Shown here piece after piece: positions 1-6,919 of a stretch of DNA of 8,398 nucleotides (position 1 is the first letter of the stretch; each line of letters starts with the position of its first letter). The stretch is taken from NCBI GenBank assembly GCA_003228965.1, contig QIGP01000181.1, positions 1 through 8,398 on the forward strand. Direction: 5' to 3'. Position numbers and translations under genes: made by a program. This stretch comes from Gammaproteobacteria bacterium (GTDB taxonomy: Bacteria > Pseudomonadota > Gammaproteobacteria > Steroidobacterales > SZUA-146). A model generated the notes under the pieces. That model was not told where the DNA came from, ran no database searches, and saw nothing but the letters and a program-made list of their open reading frames with translations.

Positions 1-10
1 TGATATGTAG

Positions 11-28
11 ATACAAATTCTGTGCCAA
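11..28 (-). promoter_or_regulatory. Candidate sigma-54 (-24/-12) promoter reading left out of the window
   Basis: On the minus strand the sequence reads TTGGCACAGAATTTGTAT. Set against the sigma-54 consensus TGGCACGNNNNTTGC, the core (27 down to 13) matches every fixed position except two: A for G after TGGCAC, and T for C at the end of the -12 box. The spacing between the boxes is exact. The predicted start is at about base 1-3, so the transcribed gene lies beyond the left edge. It is downstream of a PrsT-type gene in an exosortase locus. In related PEP-CTERM systems RpoN acts with the sensor kinase PrsK and the enhancer-binding protein PrsR. This makes a sorted protein a plausible product, but that is inference. 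The imperfect -12 GC keeps confidence moderate. Confidence 0.55.
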
Positions 29-80
29 GCGGCCTAATACCTTGTTTCTACTAACTTATGGGTAATCCCTTACGCCAGGA

Positions 81-154
81 AACACTAAAAGTGTTAACTA
101 AATCGACGGTCGAAGATCCTCCCCCCATCACGATCAAACCGTGACTAACGTCAC
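81..154. promoter_or_regulatory. Cluster of four inverted repeats, possible enhancer-binding sites
   Basis: Four short perfect dyads lie close together. They are AACACT-3-AGTGTT at 81-95, TCGAC-1-GTCGA at 103-113, TCACG-7-CGTGA at 128-144, and GTGAC-4-GTCAC at 141-154, which overlaps the previous one. Relative to the sigma-54-type promoter at 11-28 their centres fall near -86, -107, -135 and -146. Sigma-54 activators usually bind in this range. The arms differ in sequence, so they are not plainly copies of one operator. The stretch also carries a run of seven C (minus strand G) near 120-126. No T-run follows any of the dyads, so they do not look like terminators. Confidence 0.35.
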
Positions 155-228
155 AATTTTCACATGCCATGACTCTAGGCGAACACAAGCCAAAGTGCAA
201 GCGTGTCCATGGCGCCTCAATACTATGT

Positions 229-246
229 AAAATTGCGGCGCAGCAA
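229..246 (-). terminator. Weak possible terminator after the TPR lipoprotein gene
   Basis: Five bases past the TAA stop, the minus strand reads TTGCTGCGCCGCAA followed directly by TTTT. The arms TTGC and GCAA pair, with two further inner pairs across a mismatch. This gives a short hairpin and a short U-run. It is in the right place for the end of the operon but is much weaker than a standard intrinsic terminator. Transcription may instead run on or end by Rho. Confidence 0.2.
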
Positions 247-250
247 AGAC

Positions 251-2629
251 TTACAACAATTTCAGTGTGGCCTGGGCCTCAGCATAGCCCTCATAGCTGG
301 TACTGTCGTCCTGGGTTGCCGCCTCTAGCTCACGTCGAGCATCCTCAAGCTGATCAAGATGATAGTACACCATTCCAAGGTGGTACCTTAACTGCGGAAG
401 CTGGCCAGCTTTGGAAACAGCCTGCTCTAAAAGGGGCAAAGCCTGGTCAAAATCGCCCATTCTGTACATCAACCAGCCCACCGTATCCTGGAAAATCGGG
501 TTTGTGCTGGTCAAAAAACGCTGTCCAATAGCCAGAGCTTTATCCAGGGTTGCGGGATCATTGCGATGATCGGCAATCAAAGCGATGTAATTATTCGCCG
601 CAATGTCGAGTCCGGAGTTGCGTGAGAGCAAGCCGTCATACAAATCGATAGCTTCATCCCAGCGTTCTTGCTGCTCGTAGATGGTCGCTCGCATCATCAA
701 CAAATCGGCACTGTCGGGCACATTGGTAAGGCCTCTGCCTACCACAGCATCGGCGCTCCCAAGGTCCTTTGCCCTTATATAAATGCCGATGAGATTACGG
801 TAAGCGGGTAACCAGCTCTTGTTCTTGGCCAGGGCTTCTTCATTCTTGGCCGTGGCGCCAGCCCAATTCTCGTCTCTAGCCAGCATTTCACCCCACAACG
901 TCAACGCCTGAACGTTTTCAGGATGATCGACAGAGAAGTTTTCCAGAAAGCGAAGCGCCCCTTTGGTGTCGTCAAGCCGCACGTAGCTGCGCACAAGTCC
1001 TGTGATATTTTCAATGGCATCCGGTGAGACTTCAAGCGCCTTCTCAAAGGCTGGAATACTGTCGCTGAACTGGCCTTTCGCCTGCAGGATTCGGGCGATC
1101 ACGTAGTGGCCCATCGCAGACTGGGGATCTCTCTCAAGAATATTATTGGCCAGACCTTCGGCCAAATCCCATTCCTGCTGTCGCATGTAGGTGTCAATCA
1201 GCAGACGTGAAACTTTAAGATCTTCGGGAGCCTGCTGAAGCCCTACTTCCAGTAGCGATCGCACTTCGTCCCAGCGCCGGGCCTGAACGAGCAGTATCGC
1301 CAAATCGCGGCGGCCTTCGAGATTGGCCGGGTTAGCCTCAATGAGGCGACGATACTCTTCCATCGCAAGACTGCTCTCACCGGCTTGAGCATGTGATTTA
1401 GCCAGCAGCAGTCGAGCGTTTTGATGGCTTGGGTTGTCACGCAAAATGGTCCGCAGATCGTTAATGGCCGACGTTGATTCGTGGTCTTTCAAGTAGATGC
1501 TGGCACGCATTAGTAGCGCTTCAGGGTTGGTTGGTTCGTCAGAAAGCACGCCGGCGATGGTTTGTTTTGAGGCCTCTTCTTCGCCTTCGAGCATCTGCAA
1601 GCTTGCAAGTTTGGTGCGCGCCTGAATACCGCCCGGTCCGCGCGCATCGGTGTCGATGACGCCCTGGAAGACGTCGCGTGCCAGGTTACGTTGCCCGGTT
1701 AAAACGTAGGCCTGGGCCAGCGCAAACTGAAACTGGTGTAACTCAGGCTCTTCAATCACGTATCCTTTTAGAATGTCGATGGCAGATTCGGCGCTCTTGT
1801 TGTTGCCGAGATACTGCGCGTAGTACAGCTTCGCCGTGGTGTCGTCCGGGTTTGCAGTAATAATGTTGCGCAGAACTTCCAGCGCAGGCTCAAGATCACC
1901 CTTCTCACCCAGGAAATTGGCCAGTGAATAACGGTACTCGTTGCTGTCAGGATACTTGGAAATGGCCTTACGTAGTTCAGACTCAACCTGATCCTTACGC
2001 CCCAGCCGGTTCAGCAGCGCAATTTTAACTTTGCGTAGCCCTTGGTTGTCAGACTCGGCGTCAATCGCCTTATTCAAAAGATCGATAGCCCGATCGGGTT
2101 CTGATGACTGATAGGTAGACGCCAAAAAGGCTAGCGCAGAAGACTGGCGGGGCTCAGCCGTCAGTACCGCGTTCGCTTCCAGACGAGCCCCTTCTACGTC
2201 GCCCTCTTTAAAGGCAATGGTGGCATTGAGAATGCGTGCGTCGCCGTTGTTTGGATCGACACCCAGCGCCGAGTCGGCGTGACTGCGAGCTTCATCCATG
2301 CGGCCTACAGCGGCATAAACACGGCCCAGTTTCACGTGAGCGTCAATATCGGCTGGATCGAGCTGAGTAATTTTATGCAGGTACTGAAAGTGTTCGCGGC
2401 TTTTTTCCTGCTTCTCGGCAAGATCGGCCATTAAGCGCGTGGCAGCTACGTTGTTGGGTTCGATTTGCAGCGTATTTTTAACGTCCAGCTCAGCTTTGAC
2501 ATAATCGCCTATATCGTACGATTTTTGCGCGCGTTCAAGATACTCAGCGGCACGCCCCTCCTTGCCACCACATGACGCTGTTCCAAGCGCAATAGACAGC
2601 ACGAGCCCGACGGTAATTAATCTTTTCAT
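251..2629 (-). CDS. prsT: PrsT-like TPR-repeat lipoprotein of the exosortase/PEP-CTERM system
   Basis: A 792-residue protein with a lipoprotein signal: basic MKR, a hydrophobic stretch to about residue 16, then TASC with the lipid-bearing Cys at 20. Gly-Gly follows the Cys, so no Asp retention signal holds it in the inner membrane, and an outer-membrane location is likely. From about residue 26 to the end it is helix-pair TPR repeats with the usual A, G, Y and P positions. The last part (about 709-770) carries the block DTVGWLMYRMGDFDQAL and a following RYHLG, which resemble the C-terminal end of PrsT. PrsT proteins are found with exosortases and probably scaffold export or assembly of sorted proteins and EPS, but the exact role is not established. 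From memory PrsT is usually nearer 900 residues, so this copy is somewhat short. The ATG start has GAGGA (2640-2636) six bases upstream. The lipobox has Thr at -3, not the usual Leu. It lies 122 bases after the WecA-like gene. Confidence 0.85.
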   Translation of the reverse strand: MKRLITVGLVLSIALGTASCGGKEGRAAEYLERAQKSYDIGDYVKAELDVKNTLQIEPNNVAATRLMADLAEKQEKSREHFQYLHKITQLDPADIDAHVKLGRVYAAVGRMDEARSHADSALGVDPNNGDARILNATIAFKEGDVEGARLEANAVLTAEPRQSSALAFLASTYQSSEPDRAIDLLNKAIDAESDNQGLRKVKIALLNRLGRKDQVESELRKAISKYPDSNEYRYSLANFLGEKGDLEPALEVLRNIITANPDDTTAKLYYAQYLGNNKSAESAIDILKGYVIEEPELHQFQFALAQAYVLTGQRNLARDVFQGVIDTDARGPGGIQARTKLASLQMLEGEEEASKQTIAGVLSDEPTNPEALLMRASIYLKDHESTSAINDLRTILRDNPSHQNARLLLAKSHAQAGESSLAMEEYRRLIEANPANLEGRRDLAILLVQARRWDEVRSLLEVGLQQAPEDLKVSRLLIDTYMRQQEWDLAEGLANNILERDPQSAMGHYVIARILQAKGQFSDSIPAFEKALEVSPDAIENITGLVRSYVRLDDTKGALRFLENFSVDHPENVQALTLWGEMLARDENWAGATAKNEEALAKNKSWLPAYRNLIGIYIRAKDLGSADAVVGRGLTNVPDSADLLMMRATIYEQQERWDEAIDLYDGLLSRNSGLDIAANNYIALIADHRNDPATLDKALAIGQRFLTSTNPIFQDTVGWLMYRMGDFDQALPLLEQAVSKAGQLPQLRYHLGMVYYHLDQLEDARRELEAATQDDSTSYEGYAEAQATLKLL

Positions 2630-2686
2630 GTCAAATCCTCAGTCTTTCGGTATCTAATCCCGTTTCCGGGGTGTTTGCGGCCCGCT

Positions 2687-2715
2687 ATTAGAACAGATAG
2701 AGACCAAATAATGAA
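2687..2715 (-). promoter_or_regulatory. Possible sigma-70 promoter for the prsT-like gene
   Basis: On the minus strand TTCATT (2715-2710) and TCTAAT (2692-2687) are separated by 17 bases. The -10 box matches TATAAT at five of six positions. The -35 box is poor at three of six. It lies about 58 bases before the ATG. It could give the lipoprotein gene separate expression within the operon. The evidence is sequence match only. Confidence 0.3.
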
Positions 2716-2723
2716 TTGTTTGG
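2704..2723. promoter_or_regulatory. AT-rich inverted repeat over the possible prsT -35 region
   Basis: The sequence has outer arms CCAAA and TTTGG and inner ATT/AAT pairing, with one mismatched pair: nine-base arms with a single mismatch and a two-base centre. It overlaps the proposed -35 box, so it has the form of a repressor or activator operator. It could also be a chance AT-rich dyad. Confidence 0.25.
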
Positions 2724-2751
2724 GCCTTCACAGGCGCCTTAAATAAGCGGT

Positions 2752-4386
2752 TTAGCCTGCCATAAGACCACGCGCAGCCAGAATTGTTAGCGCTCCCATA
2801 GCCGCCATGGGCAGCAGTCTAAGCGATTCCGTCCCCCGACTGGACAGGAACTCACTCACATAGAAGAACACGGCCAGTCGAATAGCCGTGTCGGCAAGCT
2901 GAGTGGAAAGCTCCGAGCGTTCGGTTAAGGACGACGCAATAACAACAGCCAGAACGAATGTCACAATCAGAATGTCGAGTGGCGAAGTTTGAAACACTTC
3001 GCGGCGCGTCAGTCGCACCGTAAACACCAGACACAGACCAAGACCAATCATATACGCGTTGATTTGCCAGTTTTGCAGCAAGTTAAAGCGCGGTTCGCCA
3101 AGTAGGGCGTACACCGCTGCGATGCCTGTGATGTAGACGATCACACGAAACAGGTTGTCACGCCACTGAGCCGGGGCGATGCCGGCGGCCATGGCAATAG
3201 CCGCCATGATGGCCGCACTTAGCCCAAGCTGCTCGTCGACCGCTTTTGGATAGATGGCCGCAAAAATTAAAAAACCACTCGCCAACAGTTCAGTGAGGCG
3301 CACCATGAAGCCTTGAAGGCCCGGAAACTTTCTAAGCCAGTTATTGCGCCGTTCGCCAGATACCGCGGCATCCTCAGCTCGAACCCGAAAACCACGTTGT
3401 CGAGCCACTCTGAAAAAGCTTACAACCACCACAGCGAACACCGCGTAAACGCCAACAACCAGTCCGTCGCCCTGGTAACGAATAGCCACGGCCATAGCTA
3501 CCAGTAGAATCTGCGCCACGTAAATAACCGACACTGCTTCGTAGTGAAGCAAGCCAAAATCCAGAAGCCGGTGGTGGAAGTGATTGCGATCCGGGGAAAA
3601 CGGCGAGCGACCCGTGCGAATACGCCATAGCATCACGGTAAGCGTATCCAGAATTGGCAAGCCTACGAGCAAGAGAAGCAGCGCTGGATTGAGGGCAAGG
3701 TCTGTTCGTTGACACAAATAGATAGCAAGACACGCGGTAATAAAGCCGAGAAACTGGCTACCGGTATCGCCCATGAACACCACGGCCGGGTGATTATTAA
3801 AACGAAGGAACCCACATACAGAACCGATCGCGGCCATCGCAAACGTCACCATGACCGAATTGCCGGCCGACCAAAACAGCCAGGCAAGGGCAACGAGCGT
3901 AATTAAACAGGCACCCGCCGCCAGACCGTCCAGACCGTCAGATAAATTCATCGCGTTAGTAACGCCGATGAGGAAGATGACCGTAACCGGTGCAGAAAAG
4001 TAAAGAGGCACTGCGTCGATTCCCATGAACGGCCAAACGTCGATGTGCAATCCGGACGAAACGACCAGTACCGAAGCGATTAGCTGACCAAAAAACTTCC
4101 ACCGATAGTCAAGGTCGCTGCGATCATCGAGAAAACCGAACAGCGCGATAACCAATCCGCCGACAACGATCATGAGCGCGAGCGGATCTCTGGGCCAAAA
4201 CAACGCCATGGAGGCGATGAATCCGGCCACAATCGCGATTCCGCCGCATCGGGGTACAACGCCGTCGTGCACTTTGCGATCGTTTGCTTCGTCCGTCAAA
4301 CCAAGCGCCACGGAGTAACGCATGAGCAAAGGCACCAACAACATGCACACGAGCAGCGCTACGAAGAAACTCGAAAAAAAGCTCAC
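2752..4386 (-). CDS. WecA-type polyprenyl-phosphate sugar-1-phosphate transferase with C-terminal membrane extension
   Basis: A membrane enzyme of the MraY/WecA family (glycosyltransferase family 4), which moves a sugar-1-phosphate, often GlcNAc-1-P, from a UDP-sugar to undecaprenyl phosphate and so starts a polysaccharide repeat unit. Family motifs are complete: DRKVHDGVVPRCGG at 36-49, FLDDRSD at 85-91, TNAMNLSDGLDGLAAG at 143-158 with the metal-binding and catalytic Asp residues, VFMGDTGS at 203-210, PILD at 244-247, and SPDRNHFHHRLLD at 264-276, which holds the HxHH-type loop typical of WecA. The core occupies roughly residues 1-330, the usual family length. After a basic linker (about 325-355), residues 360-544 add about five further hydrophobic segments that I cannot assign to a known domain. 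The start is GTG with GGAG (4397-4394) seven bases ahead. The sugar specificity is inferred. Confidence 0.9.
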   Translation of the reverse strand: MSFFSSFFVALLVCMLLVPLLMRYSVALGLTDEANDRKVHDGVVPRCGGIAIVAGFIASMALFWPRDPLALMIVVGGLVIALFGFLDDRSDLDYRWKFFGQLIASVLVVSSGLHIDVWPFMGIDAVPLYFSAPVTVIFLIGVTNAMNLSDGLDGLAAGACLITLVALAWLFWSAGNSVMVTFAMAAIGSVCGFLRFNNHPAVVFMGDTGSQFLGFITACLAIYLCQRTDLALNPALLLLLVGLPILDTLTVMLWRIRTGRSPFSPDRNHFHHRLLDFGLLHYEAVSVIYVAQILLVAMAVAIRYQGDGLVVGVYAVFAVVVVSFFRVARQRGFRVRAEDAAVSGERRNNWLRKFPGLQGFMVRLTELLASGFLIFAAIYPKAVDEQLGLSAAIMAAIAMAAGIAPAQWRDNLFRVIVYITGIAAVYALLGEPRFNLLQNWQINAYMIGLGLCLVFTVRLTRREVFQTSPLDILIVTFVLAVVIASSLTERSELSTQLADTAIRLAVFFYVSEFLSSRGTESLRLLPMAAMGALTILAARGLMAG

Positions 4387-4393
4387 ACTAAAT

Positions 4394-4397
4394 CTCC
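4394..4397 (-). promoter_or_regulatory. Ribosome binding site fixing a GTG start (WecA-like gene)
   Basis: GGAG on the minus strand lies seven bases before the GTG at 4386-4384. The reading frame from here begins MSFFSSFF, leading directly into the first membrane segment, as expected for this family. Confidence 0.65.
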
Positions 4398-4460
4398 GGA
4401 TAGCGTTGCTACCCAGTGGCTACGGGCGCCGATGACATGCAAACGTGGCCGATACATGGG

Positions 4461-6044
4461 CTAGTCCGGCACGAATTCAACCAGAGGTGCATAGGACTTA
4501 CGCATGAAGTCTTGTAGCACGCTCTCTTGCTCGTCGATATCGACACCTTCAGGCACGCTTACAATCAATCGCATCAGTGCGCCGTCAGTGCGCTTACGCG
4601 TCAACGAATCCCAAAAGAGATACCACTTCATAGCGTACTCGTTGGTGATGTTGCGCTCACGCTGTTTGAACCAGTAGTAAATCAGTAACCGCGAGCGATC
4701 CTGCGTCATGATGGTTCGATTGACGGCAACCTGTTCGTCTACGGCGCCAGGCACATTGTCCACGACCACTTGCTGGAGGGTTTCAATTTGCCAACCGCCA
4801 CCCGGGAGACAGGTTCTTGGGGAATGTATGGCAACACCTTTGCGCTGTGTTGAATAATAAGCAATCCACACATCGATCAACGCGTTTTTCGATTCGTTAG
4901 TGAACTTGGCATTCAAATAATCTTCGAGTTTAAGTACGTCGAGGTAAATGTCTTCAACCGGTACTGTACGACCACTCCACTCGCCAATGTCTAAATCAAA
5001 CGAGGTAAACCGTTCGCGCTCCGGAACAATTTCTTCGCGCTCTCCAAGGTATGATGAGCCAATAGCAGCCGCGCAAATTAAGGCAACAGCGGCAAAGAAT
5101 GGCGTCGCAAACACACCGTTGTTATTAACGTTTTCGCGGGTTACAGGCTCTCCGGAATCCAGGCTCAGAATATCGCGAAGGCTACGCTTGTCTCTTGACA
5201 GCACCATGAACATTTTCATCATTAGCAGCAATATGCCAACGCACGCCATGAAAATAATCCAGCCTTCAAAATCGTGCAGGAATCCTTCAGCCTGATCGAT
5301 GCCATAGCGGTCAACCAATACACCTATCACCCCAATGCGAAAACTGTTCATTACCACGGTAATCGGAAGGGTTGATAAAAAGACGATCACGCGCTGCCAC
5401 ATAGGCGCTTTGAACATGTACGCCAAAAGAAAACCGAAGCTCATTAACGGAAACAGGTAGCGCAAGCCGCTGCACGCCTCAACGACTTGAAGCTTATAAA
5501 TCCCCAAGTCAATGACGTTGCCTTCCAGAAAGACACTAATACCAAACAGACGAATGACAGCAACACCCAGCTCAGAAGATACCAGCTGCAGCTTTGCCGA
5601 CAGGCTGTTGTAAAGAAAATCGGGTAGCGGAATCATGAAGACCAAATACAACAACGGCGCCCAGGCGTACTTCATGCCGCGCCAGCCAACCAGCGTCAAT
5701 ACAAGACCAACGATCGAACCCAGAAACGCGTACTGAATTATCACGTACAGCGCACTCAGCTCGCCCATTAAAAACAAAAACGTACTGAACACCACCAGCA
5801 ACAGCCCCAACCAGGCGCCTTCCCAGCGCAAGGCGAACAACTCTTTTCGCTGCTGCCAAAACAGGAACAGTGAAATGACCGGAATCAGGTAGCCGTGACT
5901 GTATTCTTCCTGGGACCACTCACCCACCATGAATTTCAGCCCATCGAAATACGTGAGCAAAAGCCCAAGCAGAGCCACCACAAGCGCAATTATGCCGATC
6001 GTCATGTTTCGATCGGCGCCGATTTTAGAGGTCTGTGTACTCAA
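4461..6044 (-). CDS. xrtD: Exosortase fused to an EpsI domain, XrtD type (VPLPA-CTERM-specific)
   Basis: An inner-membrane transpeptidase-like protease that removes C-terminal sorting signals of PEP-CTERM-like proteins. Residues 1-285 form the multi-spanning exosortase core. EWSQEEYSHGYLIP is at 42-55 and PLPDFL at 139-144. The proposed catalytic residues are all present: Cys191 in VEACSGLRYL, Arg236 in NSFRIG and His257 in GFLHDFEGW. A linker (about 285-310) leads to one more membrane span (about 312-333) and a periplasmic EpsI domain (about 340-527) with GEWSGR at 354-359 and HSPRTCLPGGGW at 407-418. EpsI is a separate gene in many exosortase loci. A 527-residue EpsH-EpsI fusion with the EEYSHGYLIP block is what I associate with XrtD. 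Assignment to XrtD and not another exosortase class is from recall and less certain than the family call. TTG is taken as start; the next in-frame ATG (6005-6003, residue 14) has no ribosome binding site. Confidence 0.9.
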   Translation of the reverse strand: MSTQTSKIGADRNMTIGIIALVVALLGLLLTYFDGLKFMVGEWSQEEYSHGYLIPVISLFLFWQQRKELFALRWEGAWLGLLLVVFSTFLFLMGELSALYVIIQYAFLGSIVGLVLTLVGWRGMKYAWAPLLYLVFMIPLPDFLYNSLSAKLQLVSSELGVAVIRLFGISVFLEGNVIDLGIYKLQVVEACSGLRYLFPLMSFGFLLAYMFKAPMWQRVIVFLSTLPITVVMNSFRIGVIGVLVDRYGIDQAEGFLHDFEGWIIFMACVGILLLMMKMFMVLSRDKRSLRDILSLDSGEPVTRENVNNNGVFATPFFAAVALICAAAIGSSYLGEREEIVPERERFTSFDLDIGEWSGRTVPVEDIYLDVLKLEDYLNAKFTNESKNALIDVWIAYYSTQRKGVAIHSPRTCLPGGGWQIETLQQVVVDNVPGAVDEQVAVNRTIMTQDRSRLLIYYWFKQRERNITNEYAMKWYLFWDSLTRKRTDGALMRLIVSVPEGVDIDEQESVLQDFMRKSYAPLVEFVPD

Positions 6045-6051
6045 CGGTTAT

Positions 6052-6055
6052 CTCC
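6052..6055 (-). promoter_or_regulatory. Ribosome binding site fixing a TTG start (exosortase gene)
   Basis: GGAG on the minus strand is followed by ATAACCG (seven bases) and then TTG at 6044-6042. The only nearby alternative, the in-frame ATG at 6005-6003, is preceded by AAATCGGCGCCGATCGAAAC, which contains no purine-rich site. This favours the TTG. Confidence 0.6.
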
Positions 6056-6131
6056 ATCAATAGAGGGTTGCTGCATAGTGCAATCTTGTTAGTTCCCGGG
6101 TAGATAGGCATTTTTTTGATCCGCTATGCTA

Positions 6132-6150
6132 TCACGAGTTGGGGCCGTGA
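6132..6150. promoter_or_regulatory. Inverted repeat in the gap upstream of the exosortase gene
   Basis: TCACG and CGTGA arms flank a nine-base spacer in the 131-nt gap between the GT26 gene and the exosortase gene. The same arm sequences, with a seven-base spacer, occur at 128-144 near the left-edge promoter. The dyad could be a regulator site. No T-run follows it on the minus strand, so it is not a good terminator. I saw no convincing sigma-70 or sigma-54 promoter in this gap. Confidence 0.2.
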
Positions 6151-6175
6151 AAACGACAGGCGCCCGGAAAAAAGG

Positions 6176-6919
6176 TTAATCCTGCTTTGACGTTAGTTTT
6201 GTCTTTAGCACATTGAACATAAACTTGGGCAGCGCTGTTTGGCGCAGTAGTCGCGTCGGATTGCCAAGCAGACGATAAAGCCACTCGATATTCAGCGCCC
6301 TGAAAAGCCGTGGCGCCCGCCTGACTTCCCCTGCCAGCACGTCGAACGTTCCTCCGACTCCCTGAAACACTCGTGCCTCAAGCTGCGGCATATAGGTTTG
6401 CATCCAACGCTCCTGTGTTGGACTGCCCAACGCTGCAAACACCAGCATGGCGCCACTTCTATTTATGTGTTCAATGAGTTTGGGCATATCTTCTTGGGTG
6501 ACAAATCCGTGACTGCTTCCGGCAATCGTTAACTGCGGGTAACGTCCTTTAAGCTGCGCACAGGCTCTTTGGTTTACGTCTTCATTGGCACCGTACAAAA
6601 ACACTGAGTAACCTTCGACCTCAGCCATCGCACAAAGTTCTGGCATTAGATCTGCACCTGCAACCCTTTCGAAACGACCCAGGCCCAGCCAGCGAGCACC
6701 GAGCACAATCCCGATCCCGTCGGGAATCAACAGTCGGGCGGAGGCCAAAAACCCGTGCACTTCAGGGTTGGCTCGTGCGGTGATTACTTTTTCCGGGTTT
6801 ACCGCCAGGATATTTCCCTGCTCGCCAGTTTTTAGCCACTGCCTCGCCCGGTCTACAGCTTGCTCCATGGTCACCGGATCGACAGGCACACCCAGAATGT
6901 GAATACGCTCAGTGCTCAT
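6176..6919 (-). CDS. WecG/TagA/CpsF family (GT26) glycosyltransferase
   Basis: A 247-residue enzyme of the family that adds the second sugar (ManNAc, ManNAcA or similar) from a UDP donor to a lipid-linked first sugar on the cytoplasmic face of the membrane. Family features in order: NPEKV at 41-45, PDGIGIVLGAR at 66-76 with the conserved Asp67, RVAGADLMP at 85-93, a middle Rossmann-like part with FLYGANEDV at 107-115, LGSPTQERW at 164-172, GVGGTFDVLAGEVRRAP at 187-203, and IEWLYRLLGNPTR at 211-223. The length matches the family. The last 30 residues are basic and amphipathic, in line with membrane association. The ATG overlaps the lyase stop as ATGA (6919-6916), and GGAG (6931-6928) lies eight bases ahead, so the two genes are probably translationally coupled. 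The WecA-like enzyme two genes downstream would supply its lipid-linked acceptor; the actual sugars cannot be read from sequence. Confidence 0.92.
   Translation of the reverse strand: MSTERIHILGVPVDPVTMEQAVDRARQWLKTGEQGNILAVNPEKVITARANPEVHGFLASARLLIPDGIGIVLGARWLGLGRFERVAGADLMPELCAMAEVEGYSVFLYGANEDVNQRACAQLKGRYPQLTIAGSSHGFVTQEDMPKLIEHINRSGAMLVFAALGSPTQERWMQTYMPQLEARVFQGVGGTFDVLAGEVRRAPRLFRALNIEWLYRLLGNPTRLLRQTALPKFMFNVLKTKLTSKQD

Noticed and set aside
174..210. A minus-strand tiny frame (MDTLALWLVFA) between the TPR gene and the left promoter
   Set aside because: It has only 11 codons, with GAGG just four bases before the ATG. It is too short to support as a gene from one sequence.
169..531. 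A 120-codon plus-strand open frame at the left end
   Set aside because: Most of it lies antisense to the 3' end of the TPR lipoprotein gene, its translation has no recognisable domain or regular composition, and no ribosome binding site precedes it.
4948..5295. A 115-codon plus-strand open frame
   Set aside because: It is antisense to the exosortase-EpsI linker and C-terminal domain. The Ser/Arg-rich, low-complexity product is typical of a shadow frame.
6028..6111. A 27-codon minus-strand frame starting in the gap and overlapping the exosortase start
   Set aside because: Its ATG is preceded only by a run of A with no Shine-Dalgarno site, and its product is not recognisable.
6045..6175. A promoter in the gap before the exosortase gene
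   Set aside because: The best pairs of boxes, such as TTCACG with TAGCAT, have wrong spacing (14 bases), and no -24/-12 motif is present.
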